The notes below the pieces were generated by a model. It was given only the letters and a program-made list of their open reading frames with translations. It ran no database searches and was not told the DNA's origin. From JAEUWI01 sp942492815 (GTDB lineage Bacteria > Hydrogenedentota > Hydrogenedentia > Hydrogenedentales > JAEUWI01): a stretch of 64,000 nucleotides of DNA. Positions 41,971-50,612 of the stretch are shown one piece after another; positions within the stretch are counted from its first letter, which is position 1, and every line of letters begins with the position of its first letter. Made by a program: the position numbers and the translations under genes. The stretch spans positions 2,790,001 to 2,854,000 of the forward strand of contig OW818658.1 in NCBI GenBank assembly GCA_942492815.1, read 5' to 3'.

Positions 41971-42966
41971 CTAAAATTGGGAAACCAGCCGGGCAAAAGC
42001 GGGTGTGCCGGGGAACGGGCTGGGGTATTTCTGGAAGGTCACGTGACCATCCATGTAGAGCCAGTTGGCGCCGCCGGGGACGTGGTTGAAATCCGAAGTG
42101 TCGGTGCTCAACAGATCGCCCATAATCGGGATGCTGCTCTGGGCCTCCGCGCTCGCGCCGGGGTTGTTGATATCCGTAATGAAGAACCGCTCGATCCCTT
42201 CGCGGGTGCGATGGAGCGTCTCGTTGCCCGAAACACCATCAAAATTCCCGCTGATGTCCTCGTCGTAGCGACCGGTACCGCCTGTGAGAATACTCGCGAT
42301 GTGGTTGCCGATCATCGTCTGCAGCGCGACCACAAAGGCCGGGTTGATGCTGGCCGCGCTGGCCTCGTTGCCCCCCGTAACGAGGTAGTCGTGGCCGGGG
42401 CGTCCGTTGAGAGCCCAGGCGAGGTAGAGATACGACTCGGCCGTGAAAGCGCAACGATCAGTCTGCCCCTTCACGGGTACGCCCGCCGGTACGACCGAGG
42501 TATCGTGGAAATTCCACCGCAATTCATCGCCGACGATCTTCTGCGCGGACGAATCCGAGGGGCAGAGCAGCACGTTCGTGTCGGTCAGATATTCGGGGTA
42601 GATCAGGGTGCCGTCGAAGACGAATTCCGTATCCGGCGCGTTCCCTGCGGGCTGTCCCGAGCCGGGAGGAGCGGGATTGGGGTAGTTGCATTCGTTGTAG
42701 TTGACATAGCTCGCCGTGGAGCCGCCGCCCGCAGGAGAACTGATCACCCAAGATTGACGGGGAGCCATGGCGGGGAACTTTTCGCCTTTGGACTCATTGG
42801 CGAACATCTTGCACACCAGACCGAGCTGCTTGAGATTGTTCTGGCAACTTGCGCGCCGGGCCGCTTCGCGGGCGCGAGCAAGCGCGGGCAGCAGTATGGC
42901 GGCCAGAATGCCAATAATGGCGATGACCACCAGTAACTCAATGAGGGTGAAACCATTTCGCTTCAT
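41971..42966 (-). CDS. DUF1559-type (H-X9-DG) prepilin-like protein
   Basis: A 331-residue protein from the ATG at 42966. The N-terminal prepilin signal is MKRNGFTLIELLVVIAIIG, cut before Phe with Glu at position +5. The first helix continues to about residue 40. The body has the DUF1559 beginning AREAARRASCQNNLKQLGL and the C-terminal H-X9-DG motif (HVPGGANWLYMDG). Such proteins are a large expanded family in Planctomycetes, Lentisphaerae and related bacteria and probably form pseudopilus or surface filaments. A good promoter lies about 225 nt upstream with a structured leader (see the separate entries), and a terminator follows. Confidence 0.93.
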   Translation of the reverse strand: MKRNGFTLIELLVVIAIIGILAAILLPALARAREAARRASCQNNLKQLGLVCKMFANESKGEKFPAMAPRQSWVISSPAGGGSTASYVNYNECNYPNPAPPGSGQPAGNAPDTEFVFDGTLIYPEYLTDTNVLLCPSDSSAQKIVGDELRWNFHDTSVVPAGVPVKGQTDRCAFTAESYLYLAWALNGRPGHDYLVTGGNEASAASINPAFVVALQTMIGNHIASILTGGTGRYDEDISGNFDGVSGNETLHRTREGIERFFITDINNPGASAEAQSSIPIMGDLLSTDTSDFNHVPGGANWLYMDGHVTFQKYPSPFPGTPAFARLVSQF

Positions 42967-43190
42967 CGTAAACCAAGCCTCCAAAGCCGTTTGAGATGAA
43001 TCTCGATATGACCATGGAAATCATCGCGGAAGGAACGAAACAGCAACCTCCTTTCTGCGACAGGAAGCCCTTCTGCTGCACTATCTCTGCCGGTCCCCGA
43101 CGGACCTATTTGCAGACTCACGGGAGAAAGGCGAGACGTTGTCTCCTGGTTCACCCGAGATACATGCCACGAACTGCCTGTTGCGGTATC
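42967..43190 (-). other. Structured 5' leader of the prepilin gene
   Basis: The predicted transcript starts near 43190, so the leader is about 225 nt, long for this window. On the minus strand it holds the nested stem TCTGC-AAATA-GGTCC-GTCGG-GGACC-G-GCAGA (about 43086-43116), and further short stems before and after it. A GGAGG lies about 11 nt before the ATG. I cannot match a known riboswitch class. The rest of the 300 bp gap, up to the yjbQ-type gene, shows nothing else. Confidence 0.5.
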
Positions 43191-43198
43191 TGATTTTC

Positions 43199-43227
43199 AG
43201 AGTAGACCAAGTGGGCCGTGTTGTCAA
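43199..43227 (-). promoter_or_regulatory. Sigma-70-type promoter of the prepilin gene
   Basis: On the minus strand, TTGACA (43227-43222) and TACTCT (43204-43199) are separated by 17 bp. It directs transcription towards the prepilin gene. Confidence 0.55.
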
Positions 43228-43271
43228 CGAAAATAAGCGGGCGGAGTCGGGCCGTTTCAGATCAATCGCAA

Positions 43272-43673
43272 TCACCGGGGATCGGGAATCACCTTGATCC
43301 AGACCCGCCGGGTGCGGGGTCCGTCGAATTCGCAGAAATAAATGGACTGCCACGTGCCCAGCGCAAGCCGACCACGTTGGACGAAGACCGTGGCCGAAGC
43401 GCCCATCATACTGGCCTTCACATGGGCCGCGGCGTTGCCCTCGGCGTGGGCATAGCCCCCCTCCCACGGTGCCACGCGTTCCAGGATGAGTTCCATATCG
43501 GCGACCACATCCGGGTCCGCATTCTCATTGATCGTTACGCCCGCCGTCGTGTGGGGAATGTAGACGCGCACTTCGCCATCTTCGATGCCGGCCTCATCGA
43601 CGCAACGCTGGACGATAGCGTCGATATTGATGAATTCAGTGTGGCGCCGGGTGGGCAGGGTAATTTCGCGCAT
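43272..43673 (-). CDS. YjbQ/UPF0047 family protein
   Basis: A 133-residue cytosolic protein of the YjbQ family, whose members can have thiamine phosphate synthase side activity. Conserved features are YIPHTTAGVTINENADPDV (with the His and Asn of the active site) and HVKASMMGASATVFVQRGRL, then LGTWQSIYFCEFDGPRTRRV. Length is normal. It is the last gene of the secA run, 4 bp behind the ABC permease stop. The physiological reaction of the family is uncertain. Confidence 0.92.
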   Translation of the reverse strand: MREITLPTRRHTEFINIDAIVQRCVDEAGIEDGEVRVYIPHTTAGVTINENADPDVVADMELILERVAPWEGGYAHAEGNAAAHVKASMMGASATVFVQRGRLALGTWQSIYFCEFDGPRTRRVWIKVIPDPR

Positions 43674-43677
43674 GGTG

Positions 43678-45372
43678 TCATAGCTCCATTTGATTCAGAT
43701 TGCGCAGGCCGAGGTACATGGGTAAAACGGCACAGAGGGCGCTAAGCAGGGTCACTCCCACAACGGCGAAAGAAAGGGCCGCTTGAAACTGAGTTTCCCC
43801 CTGAAACAGGCCCAGAGCCTTCCACTGAAGAACCAGGACCTGCGCGGCTACCACACAGGTGATAAACGCCACGCTCGTGAGCAGATTCAAGGTGCCGCCC
43901 ATACCGGATACGATACGCGCGGGGTTGTCCTCGGTAAATGTGGGATAGAGCGCCCCCAGCCCCACAGCCAGCCCCGAAAGGCCGAAGGTGGAGACCAGCA
44001 CGCTGTAGACCGTGAGAGCGTAGTAGACCGGCTCCAGTTTGAGCATGTAGCCGGAGAGCAGGGCCAGGCCGACCGTAAACACGGCGGTCATGGAGACGCT
44101 CAGCCAGAACTTCTGCCACATGAGCTGGCGGTAGGTCAGCGGGGCCAGCCCGAGTATCCAGATCCGCCGCCCCTCCAGGCTGATGAGGGGAAAGACAAAG
44201 CGGCTGGTCAGCGTGGCGAGAATCAGCATGACCGAGCCCACATTCAGGCAGGCGATCCAGCCGCGCCAGAACTCCGACTCATACATGCGGGAAGAGTTTC
44301 GGATGTTGGCGATGTAGATAGCCATGATCCCGAAGAAAATGACAAACTGAGACCACTGGGTGGGGTCGCGCCAGAAGAGCTTGATGTCCTTCAGAAAGAG
44401 GGAACGATGGGGGTCTGGCAGCACGCGCAGGGCCAGAGCGACCCAGGCGAGGGCGCCGCGATCGAGGGGCTTAATCCGCTGGCGATCCTGCCCCATGAGG
44501 TAGGACCAGCCGGGATAGAACATGCGCTCGGCAAGCGCGGCCGTAAGTATGACGGTCATCAGCGCGGTGGACAGGATCAGGAGGAACCAGAAGGCGGCGC
44601 TGCCGTAGCGTCCATCGGCCGTATTCAGAATTCCTTCGGCGGCCCAATAGCTCGGCAGAAGGCTCGACTGGGTCTTCTCCATGGCAAGTAGGATGGACTG
44701 GAAGGTGCTTTCGTCTGAGATACGCGCGCCCCGGATAATGCTGCGGATGTAGAGGAAGAACAGCGCCACGCCCGCACCGCCGAATACGGCAATCCAGGGA
44801 AGGTTAAGACGCGGGAAATAGCGCACAAGCACGATGGTAATGGCGCAACCGATGCAGGCGGGAATGGCGACATAAGGCAGGAACATCAGGGCTGTCATGA
44901 GATAGAAGAGCGGCCCCGCACCCGTGCTCAGGGCGTAGGCGATCATCATGGGCGAGCCGAGATAGGCCAATGACCACGACGAGAAGGCCACGCTTTCGAT
45001 GAAGCGCGCGTAGAAGAAGTCCGTGAAGCTGATGGGGCCCTGAAGGAGGTAGACGACTTCCTTGGAACGATAGAGGGTGGAGAAAGCCACGAGGATGTTG
45101 GAAAATACCAGCAAAAGAAAAATGGAGAGGGAGAATATGCTCAGACTCTGGCGCAGGAGGGCCACGCCGAAGGCGAACTCATTGCCACCGCGACCACCGA
45201 AATCGATGAGCCAGGTAAATCCGCGCAGAAAGAGAAATAGCGCGCCAAACCACAGGCCCACGGCCGCAACGCTCAGCACCGCAATCTTGAGTTTCGACTC
45301 GTGGCGCACGGAGGTCACCTGGTGCCGGGCCATGCGCGCCTTGGCCTGCATGACGGCGAGAACTTGGTTCAT
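43678..45372 (-). CDS. ABC exporter permease
   Basis: A 564-residue integral membrane protein with at least ten hydrophobic segments (for example about 29-50, 86-110, 127-150, 155-180, 195-212, 258-285, 340-360, 380-400, 425-445 and 520-545). It resembles the putative ABC exporter permease family seen in many environmental bacteria. Its start overlaps the 3' end of the ATPase gene by 4 bp, so the two make one transporter. The exported substrate is unknown. The last residue before the stop is 4 bp from the YjbQ start. Confidence 0.85.
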   Translation of the reverse strand: MNQVLAVMQAKARMARHQVTSVRHESKLKIAVLSVAAVGLWFGALFLFLRGFTWLIDFGGRGGNEFAFGVALLRQSLSIFSLSIFLLLVFSNILVAFSTLYRSKEVVYLLQGPISFTDFFYARFIESVAFSSWSLAYLGSPMMIAYALSTGAGPLFYLMTALMFLPYVAIPACIGCAITIVLVRYFPRLNLPWIAVFGGAGVALFFLYIRSIIRGARISDESTFQSILLAMEKTQSSLLPSYWAAEGILNTADGRYGSAAFWFLLILSTALMTVILTAALAERMFYPGWSYLMGQDRQRIKPLDRGALAWVALALRVLPDPHRSLFLKDIKLFWRDPTQWSQFVIFFGIMAIYIANIRNSSRMYESEFWRGWIACLNVGSVMLILATLTSRFVFPLISLEGRRIWILGLAPLTYRQLMWQKFWLSVSMTAVFTVGLALLSGYMLKLEPVYYALTVYSVLVSTFGLSGLAVGLGALYPTFTEDNPARIVSGMGGTLNLLTSVAFITCVVAAQVLVLQWKALGLFQGETQFQAALSFAVVGVTLLSALCAVLPMYLGLRNLNQMEL

Positions 45373-46112
45373 TCCCGGTCGCTCCCATCGTGGCTGCTTG
45401 TCACTGCCAGGAAGACCTCCTCCAGCGAACCGGGATTCTCGTGGAGCGCCTTGATCTCCCCGACCGTACCGAGGTGCAGAAGCTTGCCCTGATTGATGAT
45501 TCCGATCTTATCCGCGATCTCCTCCGCAATGCTCAGGGTGTGGGTGGACATGAAAACGGTCAGGCCCTCCTCGCGCGTCTTCTGTTTAAGAAAATCCTTC
45601 ACAAAGCGGATATTCTTGGGATCCAGGCCGACCCAGGGCTCGTCCACAATGACGATCTTCGGATCGTGAAGAAAACACGACGCGAAGGAAAGCTTCTGGC
45701 GCATGCCATGGCTATAGTCTTCAATCAATTGATCGCCCACGCGGCCAATTTCGAACATTTCGAGCAGCGGCTCACAACGCGCACGATAGTCGGCGTCGGA
45801 AAGCTGGTACAGCCCCGCGACAAAACGCATGAACTCGCGGCCCGTCAATTTGTCGTAGAGAAAGGGGTGATCGGGCACATACCCAAGAAGTCGCTTCGCC
45901 TCCACGGGCTGGTCCTGGATGTTAATCCCCCCCACCATCGCCGCCCCCCCGGAAGGTTGGAGGAGACCGGTGAGCATCTTGATCGTCGTCGTTTTCCCGG
46001 CGCCATTTGGCCCCAGAAAACAAAAAAAGGTTCCCTCGGGTATATCCAAATCCAAGGGAGCGACGGCCGTCTTCGCACCAAATCGCTTGGTCAACTGTTC
46101 GGTTCGAATCAT
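45369..46112 (-). CDS. ABC transporter ATP-binding protein
   Basis: A 247-residue ABC ATPase of the ABC-2/CcmA-like export type. Walker A is GPNGAGKTT, the signature is YSHGMRQKLSFA (variant of LSGGQ), Walker B is IVIVDEPWVGLDP and the H-loop His is in FMSTHTLS. It powers the permease encoded immediately downstream, whose start it overlaps by 4 bp. The transglutaminase gene lies 30 bp upstream in the same run. Confidence 0.95.
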   Translation of the reverse strand: MIRTEQLTKRFGAKTAVAPLDLDIPEGTFFCFLGPNGAGKTTTIKMLTGLLQPSGGAAMVGGINIQDQPVEAKRLLGYVPDHPFLYDKLTGREFMRFVAGLYQLSDADYRARCEPLLEMFEIGRVGDQLIEDYSHGMRQKLSFASCFLHDPKIVIVDEPWVGLDPKNIRFVKDFLKQKTREEGLTVFMSTHTLSIAEEIADKIGIINQGKLLHLGTVGEIKALHENPGSLEEVFLAVTSSHDGSDRE

Positions 46113-46142
46113 TTAATCGCCTTCAATGATAGTCCTGCCCCG

Positions 46143-47630
46143 CTACTCAATCTCCACCACCTCTAATTCAATCTGCCCGATGTAGGCGGCGAGGCGCACC
46201 CAAGCCTCGATGCTTCCGTTCAAGAGCTTGATGTGGGTGGCGTCCGCGGCCACCTGCCCGAGGGTCGGATCCATGGGATACCAGGTGCCGCCGTAGTAGA
46301 CTTCGGGCCACGCATGGTAACCAAAACCTTCGAGGGTGTCGCTGTAGACCAAGCCAATGGCGATGCGCGTGGGAATAGCCGATGCCCGGGCCAGCGCCGC
46401 GAAGAGCACGGCGTGCTCGTTGCAGTCGCCCGTGCGATTTCGGAGAACGTCGAGGGCATTGGGCACGCTGAGCACGGGGACTTTGTCAATGTTCTCATAG
46501 AGCCAGGTGTGAATCAGCAGGGCCTGTTTCCAGGCATCCACTTCGTCGCCCACAATTTTCTTTGACTGGGCCACGATCTCGGGATGATCAGTGGTAACGA
46601 AGGCATCGCCGACAAGATAGGGCGCGGGATCGAAATCGGAAGGATTCGACGACGGCAAAACGGGCAAAGGCCCTGGTTGGGTTATGGTCAGGAGATCATC
46701 TTCGCGTACCTGCCACGGCGGGTCGTGGGGAATCGTTTCGAGGTCCACACCGGAGATTCGAACCGTAAGTCGGGTGGCGTCTACAAATGTGGAAGGGCCG
46801 GTCGGAAAAATGGCCATGGAACGAATCATGTCGCCCCTGCCCTCCGATGCCACGGGCGTCTCTTCGCGTTCCGGGGCGATCTTTCTGAGCATGAAGCCAA
46901 AGGGCGTGCTGGCCTGCAGGACTTCATCGCCGGAACCGATCCAGGCCTTGCTCGTCATGCCGCCCACCGTGGTCGTGTAGACACTTGCCAGAATATCCTT
47001 GCCCTCAATGGAAATCGTCTCCCCGCCGAGACGCGCAATGGTGGCCTTGCTCATCTTCATGGTCGTGGGGTCGAAGGCGTCGATTTCGGTGCTCTGACCA
47101 GGCTCCAATTCTGGAAGACCGGAGCCGGGCATACCTACGCCACTGCCGGCAAGCAGATTCTCTTCCATCGGAAAATCGAGGGGCACTTCCTCCCCCCCGG
47201 TATTAAGCGTGGCCCTGAGGCGCTTGTTGGCCAGTGCCCCCTTGATGCCCATCGTGTGACCGCCGGAATCGAGAGAAAAATCGAAGTCTGATTGGGCCCC
47301 GTCCGCGGAGGACCACGCCTCGCCGCCGATATCCATTCGCGTGGTCATGCCGAAAAGCGAGGTTTCCAGCTTGGCGTCCAGCTTCAGCGTGAAGCCCGGC
47401 ACGCCATCCCGATCGGCGACGTCGGTCACCCAGTGGAGCCTACCGACGCGCCCGCCACCTTCGAGAAAGATTCCCATCCACTGGTCCTGGGGCGCGAAGG
47501 ACCACTCCGCCGCTGCCGGGGGCGGGCTCGACGGAGCCAGCCAGCCCTCCCGGTAAATAAATAAAGCGACCATCACCAGCCAGAAGGTGGTGATGGTCGC
47601 TGGAATTAAACGACGTGACTTCCGCAGCAT
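46143..47630 (-). CDS. Membrane-anchored transglutaminase-like protein
   Basis: A 495-residue protein from the ATG at 47630. An N-terminal transmembrane helix (about 11-30, IPATITTFWLVMVALFIYRE) anchors a large exterior beta region (about 45-330). A transglutaminase-like cysteine protease domain (about 370-480) follows. The expected catalytic triad is present: Cys in RTGDCNEHAVL, His in GYHAWPEVYY and Asp in MDPTLGQ. It overlaps the end of secA by 25 bp. Activity could be protein crosslinking or peptide cleavage at the envelope; substrate unknown. Confidence 0.9.
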   Translation of the reverse strand: MLRKSRRLIPATITTFWLVMVALFIYREGWLAPSSPPPAAAEWSFAPQDQWMGIFLEGGGRVGRLHWVTDVADRDGVPGFTLKLDAKLETSLFGMTTRMDIGGEAWSSADGAQSDFDFSLDSGGHTMGIKGALANKRLRATLNTGGEEVPLDFPMEENLLAGSGVGMPGSGLPELEPGQSTEIDAFDPTTMKMSKATIARLGGETISIEGKDILASVYTTTVGGMTSKAWIGSGDEVLQASTPFGFMLRKIAPEREETPVASEGRGDMIRSMAIFPTGPSTFVDATRLTVRISGVDLETIPHDPPWQVREDDLLTITQPGPLPVLPSSNPSDFDPAPYLVGDAFVTTDHPEIVAQSKKIVGDEVDAWKQALLIHTWLYENIDKVPVLSVPNALDVLRNRTGDCNEHAVLFAALARASAIPTRIAIGLVYSDTLEGFGYHAWPEVYYGGTWYPMDPTLGQVAADATHIKLLNGSIEAWVRLAAYIGQIELEVVEIE

Positions 47631-50374
47631 TTCTTGTACTTCTTGCCGCTGCCACAGGGACATTTTTCATTCGGCCCCACTTTAGTCTCCGCCCGAACCG
47701 GTGCCGGCTTGGCTTTCGCCTTGGACTTCTCCGTGCGGACCGTGGTGGCTTCGCCCTCCTGGGGCACATCTTCCGGCACTTTCCCGGCCAGGTTGAAGCG
47801 CGTGGTATCGAAGCGCGCGAAGCTGCTGTCGGCTTCCTTGTCAGCCGCCACGTAGTGATACTGGTTAAGCTGCGCGAAGGGATCTTCCTGCTGCGTCAGC
47901 GTGCCAAGCTGGATGCTGGCGGCGCGCTTCCGGCGCACTTCGGGATCGGTCAGGCGGAACAGGGTGGTGATCACGCTCTCCTCGATGCCCTTGACCATCG
48001 TCTGGAACATTTCGAAGCCCTCCTGCTTGTATTCCAGCAGGGGATCCTTCTGGCCGAAAGCGCGCAGGCGCACCGACTCGCGCAGGTAGTCCATCTCGTA
48101 CAGGTGATCGATCCACTTGTCGTCCACGGCGCGGAGCAGGGCCATCAGCTCGAGATCGTGCACGCGCTTGCGCGCAATCTGCTCGAAGTGAACGCCCGCC
48201 TCATCGCCTCCGATATCGCGGCGGAAACTCTCGCGCAGTTCCTCGGCAATCATATCTTCCCGGCGCTGATACTCCGAGAGCACCTGCTCGTTGATTGCCG
48301 CCAGCAATTCGTCACCGTTATCGATTTCTTCCGGGATCTCCACGGAGAAGTGAAACAGCGCTTCGCAGCGCGCTTCGAAGCCTTCCAGATCCCACTCTGC
48401 AACGGGGACATTCTCCGGCGCATACTCGTCAACCACGTCTCCCACGGTATTGTAGAACATCTCCCGAAGTTGCTCGGTGACGTCATTGTCTTCCAGCACA
48501 TTGCGGCGCATAGCGTAGATGTACTTGCGCTGCTTGTCCATGACCGTGTCGTATTCCAGGACGTGCTTGCGGCTTTCGAAGTGGTACTCCTCCACCTGGC
48601 GCTGGGAACGCTCGATGGTGCGGGACACCATGCGCTGGCTGAGAGGCTCTTCGTCCATCTCGTCGCCGCCCATGAAGTCCACCAGCTTTTTCACGCGGTC
48701 GCCGCCGAAAAGCCGGGCAATGTCGTCTTCCAGGCTCACGTAAAAGCGGGTCGTGCCGGGGTCGCCCTGGCGCCCGCAACGGCCACGGAGCTGGTTGTCG
48801 ATGCGCCGGGACTCGTGGCGCTCCGTGCCGATGATGTAGAGGCCGCCCAACTCGCGGATACCCTCCGCGAGCTTGATATCGGTGCCGCGGCCCGCCATGT
48901 TGGTCGCGATCGTGATGGCTCCCGCCTTGCCCGCGTTGGAAATAATCGACGCTTCCCGTTCATGGTGCTTGGCGTTGAGCACCTGGAAATCCTCGATCCC
49001 CTCTTCTTCCATCAACTGGGCGAGGAGCTCAGACTTCTCAATGGAGACGGTACCCACCAGCGTGGGACGGCCCGTGGCGCGGATGGCCTTGATTTCGTTG
49101 ATGACGTAGCGGAACTTGCCCTTCTCCGTGGCGAAGATCAGGTCGGTCTCGTCCTTGCGGGCCATAGGTAGATTCGTCGGGATCTGGGTAACGTCCAGGC
49201 GGTACACCTTGTCAAATTCGGGCGCTTCCGTAACGGCCGTACCGGTCATGCCGGCGAGCTTTTCGTAGAGCCGGAAATAGTTCTGATAGGTGATGCTGGC
49301 GATGGTCTGGGACTCGAAGCGAAGGGGTACGCGCTCCTTCGCCTCCAAGGCCTGGTGGAGACCGTCGGAATAGCGCCGCCCTTCCATGGTACGACCCGTG
49401 AACTCGTCCACGATGAGGACCTCGTTGTCCTTCACCATGTAGTCCTTGTCGCGCTTGAAGAAGTGGAAGGCCTTGAGCGATTGCTCGATCATGTGGGCCC
49501 AGCCGATGGTTTCGCTGGCGTACAGATCGTCGATGCCGAGCAGGCGCTCGACGACTTCCATGCCCTCGTCGGTCAGGATCATGTGGCGCTGTTTCTCGTC
49601 CATCGTGAAGTGTTCGTCCTTGCGCAGCTTGCGCACGGCCTCGTCCACTTTCAGGTAGAGATCGCTGCTCTTCTCCGGGCGCCCGGAAATGATAAGGGGC
49701 GTGCGGGCTTCGTCGATAAGAATGGAGTCCACTTCGTCCACGATGGCGAAATTGAGGCCACGCTGCACCCGGTGATCGGGATGTTTGGACATATTGTCGC
49801 GGAGATAATCGAAGCCGAATTCGTTGTTCGTGCCGTAGGTGATATCGGCGCGGTAGCCCACCTTCCGCTCCATGTGGTCCATGTCGGACTGGATCAGGCC
49901 GACCGTGAGGCCCAGGAACTCATAGATGGGTCGCATCCACTCGGCGTCGCGCTGGGCCAGGTAGTCGTTTACCGTGACCACATGGACGCCCTTGCCCGGC
50001 AGCGCGTTGAGATAGACCGGCAGAATGGCGACCAGCGTCTTGCCTTCACCGGTGGTCATTTCGGCGATGTTGCCGCGGTGGAGGGTCGTGCCGCCGATGA
50101 TTTGCACGTCAAAGGGACGCATGCCCGCGACACGCTTGGCCGCTTCCCGCGCGGTGGCGAAGGCCTCGGGCAGGATATCGTCCAGCGTCTCACCCGCGGC
50201 CAGGCGGGCCTTGAAGAGACCGGTCTGGGCACGGAGCTGGGAATCGGTCATTTCCGTCATATGGGCTTCCAGGGCCCGAACGGCATCAATCACCGGCTGG
50301 AATTTCTTAACTTCGCGGTCCTTTTCCGTACCAAAAATGGCGGTCAGGATCGCTGTAAAGATCTGTTTGAACAC
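47606..50374 (-). CDS. secA: Preprotein translocase ATPase SecA
   Basis: A 922-residue motor that drives Sec-dependent export through SecYEG. Walker A is MTTGEGKT, the DEAD-type box is IVDEVDSILIDEART, and the helicase motif VI region is HESRRIDNQLRGRCGRQGDP. The PPXD region, helical scaffold and C-terminal zinc site CPCGSGKKYKKCCG are all present, the last binding SecB and ribosomes in known SecAs. Length matches the family. It begins the five-gene minus-strand run with transglutaminase, ABC exporter and YjbQ, and is divergent from the sulfatase-like gene. A perfect palindrome (CACCACGATGTGGTG) at 50422-50436 lies in its promoter region. Confidence 0.97.
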   Translation of the reverse strand: MFKQIFTAILTAIFGTEKDREVKKFQPVIDAVRALEAHMTEMTDSQLRAQTGLFKARLAAGETLDDILPEAFATAREAAKRVAGMRPFDVQIIGGTTLHRGNIAEMTTGEGKTLVAILPVYLNALPGKGVHVVTVNDYLAQRDAEWMRPIYEFLGLTVGLIQSDMDHMERKVGYRADITYGTNNEFGFDYLRDNMSKHPDHRVQRGLNFAIVDEVDSILIDEARTPLIISGRPEKSSDLYLKVDEAVRKLRKDEHFTMDEKQRHMILTDEGMEVVERLLGIDDLYASETIGWAHMIEQSLKAFHFFKRDKDYMVKDNEVLIVDEFTGRTMEGRRYSDGLHQALEAKERVPLRFESQTIASITYQNYFRLYEKLAGMTGTAVTEAPEFDKVYRLDVTQIPTNLPMARKDETDLIFATEKGKFRYVINEIKAIRATGRPTLVGTVSIEKSELLAQLMEEEGIEDFQVLNAKHHEREASIISNAGKAGAITIATNMAGRGTDIKLAEGIRELGGLYIIGTERHESRRIDNQLRGRCGRQGDPGTTRFYVSLEDDIARLFGGDRVKKLVDFMGGDEMDEEPLSQRMVSRTIERSQRQVEEYHFESRKHVLEYDTVMDKQRKYIYAMRRNVLEDNDVTEQLREMFYNTVGDVVDEYAPENVPVAEWDLEGFEARCEALFHFSVEIPEEIDNGDELLAAINEQVLSEYQRREDMIAEELRESFRRDIGGDEAGVHFEQIARKRVHDLELMALLRAVDDKWIDHLYEMDYLRESVRLRAFGQKDPLLEYKQEGFEMFQTMVKGIEESVITTLFRLTDPEVRRKRAASIQLGTLTQQEDPFAQLNQYHYVAADKEADSSFARFDTTRFNLAGKVPEDVPQEGEATTVRTEKSKAKAKPAPVRAETKVGPNEKCPCGSGKKYKKCCGSHVV

Positions 50375-50421
50375 TGCGTTACAATCTCCGCCTCGAGAGG
50401 CCTTGCAAACTATTCACGAAT

Positions 50422-50436
50422 CACCACGATGTGGTG
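50422..50436. promoter_or_regulatory. Palindrome in the secA / sulfatase-like divergent region
   Basis: CACCACGATGTGGTG is a perfect 6+3+6 palindrome within the 238 bp divergent region (50375-50612). It could be an operator; no regulator is identified. No -35/-10 pair is clear for either gene, and the rest of the region shows nothing definite. Confidence 0.35.
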
Positions 50437-50612
50437 TCGGTTTTGTTCTATCTGCTACTATCGCATGATAACAAAGGGCGGGAAAGGAATTCTATGCGCG
50501 CCTCCCGGCGGGCATGGTCAACCACACAACAGGATGGGGTCGTCGGACTTGCTAACTCAATACACGGATGCATGGGCAGGACAGGTAAACGACTGCGGGG
50601 GAGCCATTTAGG

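Noticed and set aside
42967..43190. c-di-GMP riboswitch (GEMM class I) before the prepilin gene
   Set aside because: The expected conserved core and paired stems are not found; kept only as an unassigned structured leader.
47615..49171. A 518-codon plus-strand frame opposite secA
   Set aside because: A shadow of a universally conserved gene, with no recognisable protein content.
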